This document shows positions 23,483 to 30,482 of a stretch of DNA of 32,877 bases, in pieces. The stretch is taken from positions 1-32,877 of the forward strand of contig JAKLKF010000081.1 in assembly GCA_023150805.1 (NCBI GenBank), read 5' to 3'. The first letter of the stretch is position 1; each line of letters starts with the position of its first letter. The notes beneath the pieces were generated by a model that saw nothing but the letters and a program-made list of their open reading frames with translations, made no database searches and was not told where the DNA came from. The position numbers and the translations under genes are program-made. This DNA is from Myxococcota bacterium. GTDB taxonomy: Bacteria; Myxococcota_A; UBA796; UBA2385.

Positions 23483-24913
23483 TCAGCTCTCGGCGTGCAG
23501 CGCGCGGACGGCCGCGGCCCCACGGTCGAAGGCATCGACGTTCATCGCCATGTAGTCCTGCTTGCCGTGCAGCATGTGCTCCAGCGCGGCCACGAAGGTC
23601 TCGCGCGGGAAGATGTCGGTCGCCGCGTGCAGGGCGCCCAGGGCCACCACGTTCTTGACGACGCGCGCGCCCATCGAGATCGCGATCTGGGACATCGGCA
23701 CGCCCACCACGCGAACCGAGGGGTCCAGCACCGGCGGCGCCTCGACCACCGTGCTGTCGTAGATGGCCACGCCGCCCTTGCGCACCGACGGGCCGAACTT
23801 CGCCAGGCTGGGCGCGTTGAAGGCGACCAGGATGTGCGGATCGGGCGAGGCCGGGCTGAGCACCTCGTCCTTGGCCACGTGCACGTCGGCGTAGGAGGTC
23901 CCGCCGCGAGACTCGGGGCCGTAGCTGGGGATGTGGGTCGAGTCGAAGCCCTCGTTCAGGCCCGCCCGGGTCACCAGCATGGCCGCGGTCTGCGCCCCGT
24001 CTCCGCCGGCTCCGGCGAACTTGAGCGAGACGTCGTCGGGGTCCAGGTGGGCCGGGAAGCCCTGCGCGTGGGCCGCGACCCGCTCGGCGTTGGCCCCGAC
24101 CTCGCCCAGCAGCCTGTCGGCGTGGAACTCGGGCTTGGGCAGCGCCGGGTAGGCCTGGCCGGGCGCCGGCTCCTTCTTGAGGCCCAGCGGGAAGACCGGG
24201 ACCATCTTCTCCTTGACCCAGTCCTGGGCCTGGATCGGGTCGAGCTTGAGCTGGACCGGGCACTCGCTGAGCACCTCGACCATCGTGAAGCCGATCCCCT
24301 GCATCTGCAGCTCGATCGCCCGCTTGATGGCCTTCTTCGCCCGGTTGCGCTGCTTGCTGTCGTAGAGCGCGACCCGCTCGACGTAGACCGGCCCGTCGAG
24401 CTGGGTCATCAGCTCGGCCACCTTCATCGGCTGGCCCATGAAGGGCTTGCGCCCGTCCGGCGAGGTCGCCGTCTTCTGGTCCATCAGCGTGGTCGGGGCC
24501 ATCTGGCCGCCGGTCATCGCGTAGTTGGCGTTGTTGACGAAGATGACCGTGATCGGCAGGCCCATCTGGGCGGCGTGCATGATCTCGGCCATGCCGATGC
24601 TCGCCAGGTCGCCGTCCCCCTGGTAGCTGATCACGATGCTGTCGGGGTTGGCGACCTTGTGTCCCACCGCCACCGCCGGCGCCCGGCCGTGCGCCGCCTG
24701 GGTGTTGCCGGTGTCGAAGTAGTAGTACATGAAGACCGCGCAGCCGACCGGCGACACGGCCACCGTGCGGTCCTGGATGCCCAGCTCCTCGATGGCCTCG
24801 GCCATGTACTTCTGCACCAGCCCGTGCCCGCAGCCCGGGCAGTAGTGGGTGCTGTGGGCCTTCAGCCCCTGGGCGTGCGCGTGGCGCTCGAAGCGCTCGT
24901 AGAAGACGGTCAT
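23483..24913 (-). CDS. 2-oxoacid:ferredoxin oxidoreductase, fused beta (TPP) and gamma subunits
   Basis: ATG 24913-24911 (GAGG seven bases before it) shares a base with the upstream stop; GTG one codon earlier is possible. The 476-residue protein joins two usual subunits. Residues ~20-250 are the TPP-binding beta part: HYCPGCGHG, VSPVGCAVFMYYYF, QGDGDLASIGMAEIMHAAQM and VNNANYAMTGGQMAPTT. Residues ~290-470 are the gamma part: LKFAGAGGDGAQTAAMLV, SYGPESRGGTSYADV and VAFNAPSLAKFGPSVRKGG. With the alpha-delta fusion encoded upstream it forms a complete enzyme that oxidatively decarboxylates a 2-oxoacid to acyl-CoA with ferredoxin as acceptor, or runs in reverse. 2-Oxoglutarate or branched-chain oxoacids are the likely substrates; sequence alone does not decide. 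Confidence 0.9.
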   Translation of the reverse strand: MTVFYERFERHAHAQGLKAHSTHYCPGCGHGLVQKYMAEAIEELGIQDRTVAVSPVGCAVFMYYYFDTGNTQAAHGRAPAVAVGHKVANPDSIVISYQGDGDLASIGMAEIMHAAQMGLPITVIFVNNANYAMTGGQMAPTTLMDQKTATSPDGRKPFMGQPMKVAELMTQLDGPVYVERVALYDSKQRNRAKKAIKRAIELQMQGIGFTMVEVLSECPVQLKLDPIQAQDWVKEKMVPVFPLGLKKEPAPGQAYPALPKPEFHADRLLGEVGANAERVAAHAQGFPAHLDPDDVSLKFAGAGGDGAQTAAMLVTRAGLNEGFDSTHIPSYGPESRGGTSYADVHVAKDEVLSPASPDPHILVAFNAPSLAKFGPSVRKGGVAIYDSTVVEAPPVLDPSVRVVGVPMSQIAISMGARVVKNVVALGALHAATDIFPRETFVAALEHMLHGKQDYMAMNVDAFDRGAAAVRALHAES

Positions 24914-26325
24914 CACTGCACCTCGACGGCGCCGCGCGCGGCGGCCATGATCTCGGGAGCCTGGGGCAGCACGCCGCCGAAGCGGCGCACGTGGGCGATG
25001 GGCGGGTGATCGACCCCGGCGTGCGACAGCGCCAGCCGCAGCTCGTCCTCGAGCTGGCCGGGGCTGGCCTCGACCACGACCAGCTTCTGCACCTGGGGCA
25101 GCAGCGGCGTCAGCTTGTCGATCGGGAAGGGCCAGAGCGTGATCGGCCGGAAGAGGCCCGCCTTGATCCCCTCGGCCCGCAGCGCCTGGATCGCGCCCTT
25201 CACCATGCGGGCCGGCGTGTTGGCGGCCACGAAGAGCACCTCGGCGTCGTCACAACGGAACAGGTCCGCCCGCTGCTCGTCGGCCGTCATCGCGGCGTAC
25301 TTGGCGTTGAGGTGCACGTTCCACTGCTCGAGATCGGCCTCCTGCAGGTAGATCGAGGTGATCAGGTTCCGCCGGTGCTCCCGGTCGCCGTACACCGCCC
25401 AGTGCGGCAGGCCCGGCTGGATCATGTGGTCGGGCAACTGCACCTTCCCGGTGACCTGGCCCAGGTAGCCGTCGCCCAGCACCACCACCGGGCTGCGGTA
25501 CTTGAAGGTCAGCTCGAAGGCCAGCATCGTGAGATCCAGCATCTCCTGGGGGTCGGCCGGCGCCAGCACCACGGCGTGGGTGTTGCCGTGCCCCAGGCCC
25601 CGGCAGCACAGCTTGATGTCCGCCTGCTCGGGCCCGATGTTGCCCAGGCCCGGGCCGCCGCGGCTGATCTCGACGAAGACGCCCGGCACCTCGGCGCCGA
25701 TCATGTAGGAGATCCCCTCCAGCATCAGCGAGAAGCCCGGCGAGCTGGTGAAGGTCATGCAGGGCAGGCCGGCGCCGCCGCAGCCGTACATGTGGTTGAC
25801 CGTTGCCACCTCGCTGACCGCCTGGATGAACACGCCGTCCAGGTGGGGCAGGATCTTCGCCATCAGCTCGGCGCCCTCGGTGCTCGGCGTGATCGGGTAG
25901 CCGAAGAAGTGCCGGCAGCCCGCCAGCAGGGCGCCGATGGCGCTGGCGTAGGTGCCCTTGACCATCAAGGGCTCGGTCGGGGGCAGCGGCAGGCGCACCG
26001 CGGGGATGTCCTGGGGCGTGGGCCAGGGCCGCTCGGCGCGGGCCTCGACCGCCAGCTCACCGTGCTCCATCGCCGCGTGCTCCCAGTCGTAGAGCACGTC
26101 CGCGCCGTGCAGGCCGAAGGGCTCGGGGCAGGCGGTGATGCACAGCCCGCAGGCGTTGCAGTCCTCGTCGTGGATGTGGACCGGGATCAGCCCGCTCTCG
26201 GGGTTGACGTGGTCGTCCAGCTCGATCAGGTGCTTGGGACAGGCGTCGATGCACCGTCCGCATCCCTTGCAGTACTCGGGGACGAGGAAGGGCTTGGCGC
26301 GCACAGGGCGGGCGGTGGCCGGCAT
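24913..26325 (-). CDS. 2-oxoacid:ferredoxin oxidoreductase, fused delta (ferredoxin) and alpha subunits
   Basis: ATG 26325-26323 follows AGGGAG; 470 residues. The open frame extends far upstream but without a binding site. The N-terminal ~90 residues are a two-cluster ferredoxin: CKGCGRCIDACPK and CNACGLCITACPE, each followed by the usual Pro. Residues ~125-460 are the alpha part with KGTYASAIGALLAGCRHFFG, YPITPSTEGAELMAK, AVSEVATVNHMYGCGGAG, EISRGGPGLGNIGPEQADIK and LFRPITLWPFPIDKL. Electrons from the TPP site pass through this ferredoxin module to external ferredoxin. Fusing delta to alpha and beta to gamma gives a four-subunit enzyme from two chains. The operon promoter should lie in 26326-26511, the 186 bases shared with the divergent TIR gene. 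Confidence 0.9.
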   Translation of the reverse strand: MPATARPVRAKPFLVPEYCKGCGRCIDACPKHLIELDDHVNPESGLIPVHIHDEDCNACGLCITACPEPFGLHGADVLYDWEHAAMEHGELAVEARAERPWPTPQDIPAVRLPLPPTEPLMVKGTYASAIGALLAGCRHFFGYPITPSTEGAELMAKILPHLDGVFIQAVSEVATVNHMYGCGGAGLPCMTFTSSPGFSLMLEGISYMIGAEVPGVFVEISRGGPGLGNIGPEQADIKLCCRGLGHGNTHAVVLAPADPQEMLDLTMLAFELTFKYRSPVVVLGDGYLGQVTGKVQLPDHMIQPGLPHWAVYGDREHRRNLITSIYLQEADLEQWNVHLNAKYAAMTADEQRADLFRCDDAEVLFVAANTPARMVKGAIQALRAEGIKAGLFRPITLWPFPIDKLTPLLPQVQKLVVVEASPGQLEDELRLALSHAGVDHPPIAHVRRFGGVLPQAPEIMAAARGAVEVQ

Positions 26326-26511
26326 GGGGACTCCCTGGGCGAGAGGGCACGGGTGGGGGCGCGACAACGCAAGAAGCGTGCCCGCGAGGGGACTGCACTT
26401 TCGGCGCGGCGCTGTGCGAGGTGGCCCAGGCGGACTGCGGCGGGCGGGCCAGGGGGCACGGGGGGGACGGGGTCGCGGGCGCTGAGATAGGGCAGTCGTG
26501 GGAGGAAGAGC

Positions 26512-27768
26512 GTGACCCCCTACGATTGGTTCGTGGCCTACGCCGGCCCGGACGCCGGCTTCGCCACCGCCCTGTACGGCGCCCTCACCGCGCGGGGGCG
26601 GACTTTCCTGGACGGCATGGAGGTACCTGAGGGCACTCCTTTCCCCGAGCCCATCAAGCAAGCGCTGGAAGCCAGCCGCGTCGTGATCTTCCTGGTCTCG
26701 CCCGCCACCCGACGGCGCTGGTACCTCGAGGCCGAGGTCGAGCTGACCATCGGGCGGGCCCGGGCCGGCCTCTGCCGGATCGTGCCTGTCCTGCTGCCGC
26801 AGACCGACCCCACCCACCTGCCCTATGGGCTGGAGGGGCTGTCCGCCCTGCGATGGGATGACGGAGTGGAGGCCGTGGTGGCGGAGTTGCTCCTGCGAAG
26901 GGAGGTGGGTCCCGCGCCGCCCGAGCCTCAGCCGTTGAGCTGGGCGGACGTGCCGCGCCTCGGAGCATGGAATCTCCTCGTCCCCTCGCTGCTGCTCTCC
27001 TCGGTGGTGCTCTCCTCGCTCCGCCTCTCGGTCCCAGCGAGAACCACCTGGCTCGCGGGCTACGCCGGGATGATCGCCCTTGGCGCAGAGCACCTGATTT
27101 GTGGACCGCTGGGGCGCCCAATCGCGGGGGTGGTCGGCGACCTGTCTAGGTGGGGCCACGGCGCCCCTTCGCACCGCCTGCTAGCTGGACTGCGGCGCTT
27201 CTCAGAGTTCCTGCTGCGTCGACCCCTGGCCCTATTGGGACTCAGCCTGCTGATCAGCGCCAGCGCGACGTCCACCTGGGCAGCGGGTGGCCGCCTTGGC
27301 ATGCCTGACCTGGCCGACCTTCGTCCCTGGCTCCTGCTGGGCACAGGAACGGGCGCGGGCGCCTTGTCTTGGCTCGCCGTGCGCCTGCTCCTTCCGCGGG
27401 GATCCTGGCTGCGCGTGCTCAGCGCGCTGCTGCTCACCTGGGCCTGTGCTGCGGCCCCCTTCTGGGCGCGGGCACTGGAGGACCCCCAAGACCTGGTGGG
27501 CAACGGCGCCGTGGCCGCCGGAGGCGTGCTGCTGGTCGTCCCCGTGCTGAGGGCCTTTCAAGCCCAGCCTCACCTCCTGGTGACGTCGCTCACCTGCCTC
27601 GCGCCGGTCCTGCTTGCGGGCCTGGTGCTGCTTGTGGTCCAGGGGACTGTCGAACTTCACCGCCTGCGACGGGGCCTGGTTCAGGGCATGCTCCGCACCG
27701 GCTTCGTCGCCCCGGCTATTTTTTTCGGAGCCGGAGTCGGGGCGCTCTGGCTGCTCATGGACAGGTGA
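26512..27768 (+). CDS. TIR domain protein with about eight C-terminal membrane helices
   Basis: GTG 26512 has a very good GGAGG seven bases upstream; 418 residues. Residues 1-~130 are a TIR domain: YDWFVAYAGPDAGFATALYG, TFLDGMEVPEGTPF (the D-x-x-x-P-x-G loop) and SRVVIFLVSPATRRRWYLEA with candidate catalytic Glu73 or Glu75 after Trp70. Bacterial TIR domains cleave NAD or make signalling nucleotides from it. After a Pro linker come about eight hydrophobic helices (~152-170, 180-197, 237-255, 272-290, 298-318, 332-348, 356-377, 398-415). This membrane part is not a recognised family. It is convergent with, and overlaps by 14 bases, the metalloprotease gene. The sequence has more A/T than upstream genes, including a T7 run at the end, which suggests transfer. 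A membrane-bound defence effector or sensor is plausible. Confidence 0.85.
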   Translation: MTPYDWFVAYAGPDAGFATALYGALTARGRTFLDGMEVPEGTPFPEPIKQALEASRVVIFLVSPATRRRWYLEAEVELTIGRARAGLCRIVPVLLPQTDPTHLPYGLEGLSALRWDDGVEAVVAELLLRREVGPAPPEPQPLSWADVPRLGAWNLLVPSLLLSSVVLSSLRLSVPARTTWLAGYAGMIALGAEHLICGPLGRPIAGVVGDLSRWGHGAPSHRLLAGLRRFSEFLLRRPLALLGLSLLISASATSTWAAGGRLGMPDLADLRPWLLLGTGTGAGALSWLAVRLLLPRGSWLRVLSALLLTWACAAAPFWARALEDPQDLVGNGAVAAGGVLLVVPVLRAFQAQPHLLVTSLTCLAPVLLAGLVLLVVQGTVELHRLRRGLVQGMLRTGFVAPAIFFGAGVGALWLLMDR

Positions 27769-28699
27769 TCCCCGCCTCGATCCGCGCCTTCAGTGCCAGC
27801 ACCACCGCAGCGTCGAAGCGGGCCATCTCCTGGTAGCTGAAGCGCTGGATGTCACACCAGGCGAGCGCCAGGTCGGCGATGGCGTTGCCGGTGCTGGCCG
27901 GCCGCTTGCCGCAGATCGTCTCCAGACCCCGCGCCAGGCGGTCGTTCCACCGTGGGTGCGTTCCACCTAGCGCGGGCAGTGTCCCGCCATCACAGTGCAG
28001 CCGCTCCGCCCACCGCTGCGCGTCCTCCGCGCTCGCCGGCAGCGAGTCCGGGTAGCCTGCCTCCACCGGGTTGCCCGCGGCCTTCGCCGCCTCGTTCCGG
28101 CCTTCCTGCACCAGGGTCAGCTCGGCGATGTACAAGCCGGCCATGACCCCCGGGCCATCGCCCACAAAGACCGGGTCCGACATCACCGCCGCCATCGCCC
28201 GGTAGCCGTAGGCGTCCGCCTCGGCCTCGCGGGTCTTGTCCGCGTCCCAGCTATGCAGGGCCGCCCGCAGGGCACAATTCCGGTCCCCCGCCGCGCACCC
28301 GTTGGAGTCGAAGGAGCCACTGGGGTGGCGGGCGTGGACGTGTCCCAGCTCGTGGGCGAGAACAAGGAGCAGCGCCATGCTGGGGTGATCGTGCTGCTTG
28401 GCCTCCGTGAGCGTCGCCGCGATCGCTGCCGCCGAGCACTCGATGCGATCGGCCTTTGCCTCGCAGATCGAGGCCGCATCCACCGGGAAGCATCCGACCT
28501 GTTCCTCGTCGGACAGCAGGTAGAGCTCAAGCGCGTCCTCCCGCGGCGAGGCGGGGTTCACCACGACCGGCCAGGGCATGCCGAGGTGTTCCACGGCCTT
28601 TCGGGCGTGGCTCTCCAGGTGTGGGGCGTCCGCCGTTGCCAGGCACTGCGGCTGCGGCGCCGCCCAGGCAAGGCCCACGAACAGGGTCCACAGGGTCAT
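27755..28699 (-). CDS. Exported M48-like zinc metalloprotease
   Basis: ATG 28699-28697 follows GGAGG and overlaps the upstream stop as ATGA; 314 residues. MTLWTLFVGLAWAAPQPQ is a signal peptide, so the enzyme should act outside the cytoplasm. HELGH (116-120) in LLVLAHELGHVHARHP provides two zinc ligands and the catalytic Glu, and REAEADAYG (157-165) matches the M48 E-x-x-A-D motif with the third ligand, Glu158. At least six Cys in the mature part suggest disulfides. There are no other membrane helices, unlike HtpX. It ends the minus-strand set of TIR-SLOG, gasdermin-like and HET-C-like genes. A protease beside a putative pore former is suggestive, but the export signal places it in a different compartment from an unsecreted partner. 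Confidence 0.85.
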   Translation of the reverse strand: MTLWTLFVGLAWAAPQPQCLATADAPHLESHARKAVEHLGMPWPVVVNPASPREDALELYLLSDEEQVGCFPVDAASICEAKADRIECSAAAIAATLTEAKQHDHPSMALLLVLAHELGHVHARHPSGSFDSNGCAAGDRNCALRAALHSWDADKTREAEADAYGYRAMAAVMSDPVFVGDGPGVMAGLYIAELTLVQEGRNEAAKAAGNPVEAGYPDSLPASAEDAQRWAERLHCDGGTLPALGGTHPRWNDRLARGLETICGKRPASTGNAIADLALAWCDIQRFSYQEMARFDAAVVLALKARIEAGITCP

Positions 28700-29556
28700 C
28701 CACCACCTCCGGCGTCTACACCATGTGACCTCGCCACCCCCGGGAAGTACACCATCCGGTGGTCCAGGCGCGCGCCCAGCCCTGGGACCCGCTCGGTCAG
28801 CAACCACCGAGTGAATTCCAGGGCTGCCTGCGGGGCCAGCAGTTCGGCCTCCTGGAACAGGGTGCGCCCCGTGATCGCGTGGACCGTCTCGCTGTGCTTC
28901 GTCCTCCGGGTCTTGTCGAGGTCCGGACGGGCGGTGCCGCAGCGGCTGGGCTGTGCGGTCGCACGGAAGTGGCTGTGCAGGCCTCGGGCCTGACTACGGC
29001 CGCTCTCCGTCCAGATCGCCAGGGTCGTGGGTGGGACCAGTTGCCGGTCGATCCAGTCCGTGAGCCCATGGAAGTCCATCACGGTGTGCATCGCGCGCCC
29101 CGTCGCTTCAGCCGCCGCGTCCAGGTCCTGCGCCTGGCTCCACGCCAGGTCCACCGCCTGGATGTCCTGGGCGAGCAGCGCCAAGGCGTCGTCCACCGCG
29201 CAAGACAGCACGTGGCGTGCCGCGTCGTCGGGGTACCAGGTGTTCTGGTAGTACTGCGAGAGGGCCGCGGTGGCCCAGAATCGGCGGATCTCGTCGCCCT
29301 TCAGCGCCTCCAACAGCGCCTGCGCACTGTCCATCTCCGGTCGGTCGAAGAGCTTCGAGAACACGCCGTCTACCTTCTGGTGGGCGCTGCCCGACGAGTA
29401 CAGCAACTCGTCACCGACCTTGAAGCGCACCCCCTGCTCCAGCGCGGCTGGCCAGTCCTCCTGCAACAGGAGGGCCCGCGCCTGCGGAGCAGAAGCGTCG
29501 TCGCCACCTTGGCCTAGCGCCGTCCCCGACCACAGCAGGAGCACGAGGAGCGACAT
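28696..29556 (-). CDS. Exported protein resembling HET-C / zinc-dependent phospholipase C
   Basis: I chose ATG 29556-29554 because the product starts directly with a signal peptide (MSLLVLLLWSGTALGQGG) and the codon follows the upstream stop by one base; the longer open frame is shadow. 286 residues. AMHTVMDFHGLTDWIDRQL (~150) resembles the A-L-H-x-x-x-D-F-x-x-H-S-x-W segment of HET-C and zinc phospholipase C-like proteins, and a later stretch (RTKHSETVHAITGRTLFQEA) fits the H-x-x-x-H-x-x-A helix near the end of HET-C domains. In fungi HET-C is a non-self recognition gene. Catalytic or metal-binding function is unproven here; several His and Asp are present. A general helical secreted protein is the alternative. 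Coupled to the metalloprotease by ATGA. Confidence 0.45.
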   Translation of the reverse strand: MSLLVLLLWSGTALGQGGDDASAPQARALLLQEDWPAALEQGVRFKVGDELLYSSGSAHQKVDGVFSKLFDRPEMDSAQALLEALKGDEIRRFWATAALSQYYQNTWYPDDAARHVLSCAVDDALALLAQDIQAVDLAWSQAQDLDAAAEATGRAMHTVMDFHGLTDWIDRQLVPPTTLAIWTESGRSQARGLHSHFRATAQPSRCGTARPDLDKTRRTKHSETVHAITGRTLFQEAELLAPQAALEFTRWLLTERVPGLGARLDHRMVYFPGVARSHGVDAGGGG

Positions 29557-29557
29557 C

Positions 29558-30217
29558 TCACAGCACCTTCGGCAGGCCCTTCTTGGGCACCCGCGCGACG
29601 TGCACGCCGAACACCCCGGGCCCTTCGAACTTCTTCTCGTACAGGTTCTTGCTGGTCCAGGTGACACCCGCGGAGATCTGCCCGGACATGGCACGGGTCA
29701 CATCCTCCGCCTTGCCCTGGATCGTCAGGCTGCCGCCGCCGTCCTTGGCGATCCACACATGCACGTTCCTGGCCATGAAGACCCGCGCCACCAGGCCGAA
29801 GCGCTGGTGGTCCCAGTCCGGCAGGCCCCGGACCTGCGCGGCCACGTCCAGCAGGTTGGTCAGCTCGACCCCCTCGACGGGGTCCAGCAGCACGCAGACG
29901 TCCTTGCTCGACTTCAGCGCGAAGGTGACCGAGGCCTGGCCCGAGCCCGCCGGCACCTGGACTCCGCCCTCAGCCCCCGCGGACACGTTCACCGTCCGGG
30001 TGATCGACAGGCCGATGTCCAGCGGGCCCGTCGCGCGCACGGCCGGGGCCGCCCGCCCGAACGGAGCCGCCGTGATGGCGCCGAAGGTGGGGCGGTCGTC
30101 GTCACGGAAGTCCAGGATGGTCCCGGGTGCCATGTTCGCCAGCGGGTCCCCGAAGGCCTGGGGGATGTGCAGGTTGGTGGCGTTCTCGAGCGCGCGTCGC
30201 AGGGCCCGGTCGGTCAT
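29558..30217 (-). CDS. Unrecognised cytoplasmic protein with gasdermin-like features
   Basis: ATG 30217-30215 follows AAGGAG; 219 residues, no signal peptide and no hydrophobic helix. A short amphipathic N-terminus (MTDRALRRALENATNLHIPQ) is followed by PGTILDFRDDD, then alternating strands with small polar residues (ITRTVNVSAGAEGGVQVPAG, ASVTFALKSSKDVCVLLDPV), FGLVARVFMARNVHVWIAKD, and a closing GPGVFGVHVARV plus a nine-residue tail. This order (N-helix, amphipathic hairpins, an x-V-x-x-x-V-x-x-A-x-x-V strand and a late P-x-V-F-G-x-x-A-x-x-V strand) is what I recall for gasdermin pore-forming domains, and length and short tail fit bacterial ones. The near-N-terminal Cys palmitoylated in known bacterial gasdermins is missing. 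Another beta-rich fold is quite possible. Two bases separate it from the HET-C-like gene. Confidence 0.35.
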   Translation of the reverse strand: MTDRALRRALENATNLHIPQAFGDPLANMAPGTILDFRDDDRPTFGAITAAPFGRAAPAVRATGPLDIGLSITRTVNVSAGAEGGVQVPAGSGQASVTFALKSSKDVCVLLDPVEGVELTNLLDVAAQVRGLPDWDHQRFGLVARVFMARNVHVWIAKDGGGSLTIQGKAEDVTRAMSGQISAGVTWTSKNLYEKKFEGPGVFGVHVARVPKKGLPKVL

Positions 30218-30302
30218 GTCGGCTCCTTGGTGGGGGGCGCCCTTCAGTGGGCTCGAGGCGGGTGCCTGTGATCAAGAAGCTATCTTCTCTCGTACGCCCG
30301 CC

Positions 30303-30482
30303 CATGTCGTCCAGCCCGACCCCGACGGCCTCGTCTTCCTCTCCTACGAGCGGGCCCAGGAGCAGTCCGCTCGTGCCCTGGCCCTGGCGTTCCGTGGGCT
30401 GGCGACCTGCCCCCTTTGTCGGCCGGCTCCGCTGCCGCCGGCTATCCAGGCTTCACGCCGGTCTGACGCGTCGTGTTCCTGA
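30303..30482 (+). pseudogene. Possible TIR-domain gene fragment
   Basis: In the 224-base gap between two minus-strand genes, a plus-strand frame reads DPDGLVFLSYERAQEQSARA and continues LALAFRGL, which resembles the first strand and helix of a TIR domain (x-V-F-I-S-Y-x-x-x-D-x-x-x-A-x-x-L-x-x-x-L). It has no start codon nearby, stops at 30482, and the rest of a TIR domain is missing. It overlaps the 3' end of the TIR-SLOG gene by 41 bases. It may be a remnant of a TIR gene cut by rearrangement. Chance similarity in a short frame cannot be ruled out. Confidence 0.35.

Noticed and set aside
20355..24263. A 1302-codon minus-strand frame overlapping dnaE
   Set aside because: It is an out-of-frame shadow of dnaE, rich in Arg, Pro, Ala and Gly; the true frame has complete polymerase motifs.
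20117..25009. A 1630-codon open frame on the plus strand
   Set aside because: It runs antisense to dnaE and the oxidoreductase genes, has Val/Gln/Arg/His-rich low-complexity composition typical of reverse-strand frames in high-G+C DNA, and shows no domain.
27232..27660. Minus-strand frames inside the TIR-membrane gene
   Set aside because: They are antisense to the hydrophobic helices and have no start context or motif; the plus-strand gene has a strong ribosome binding site.
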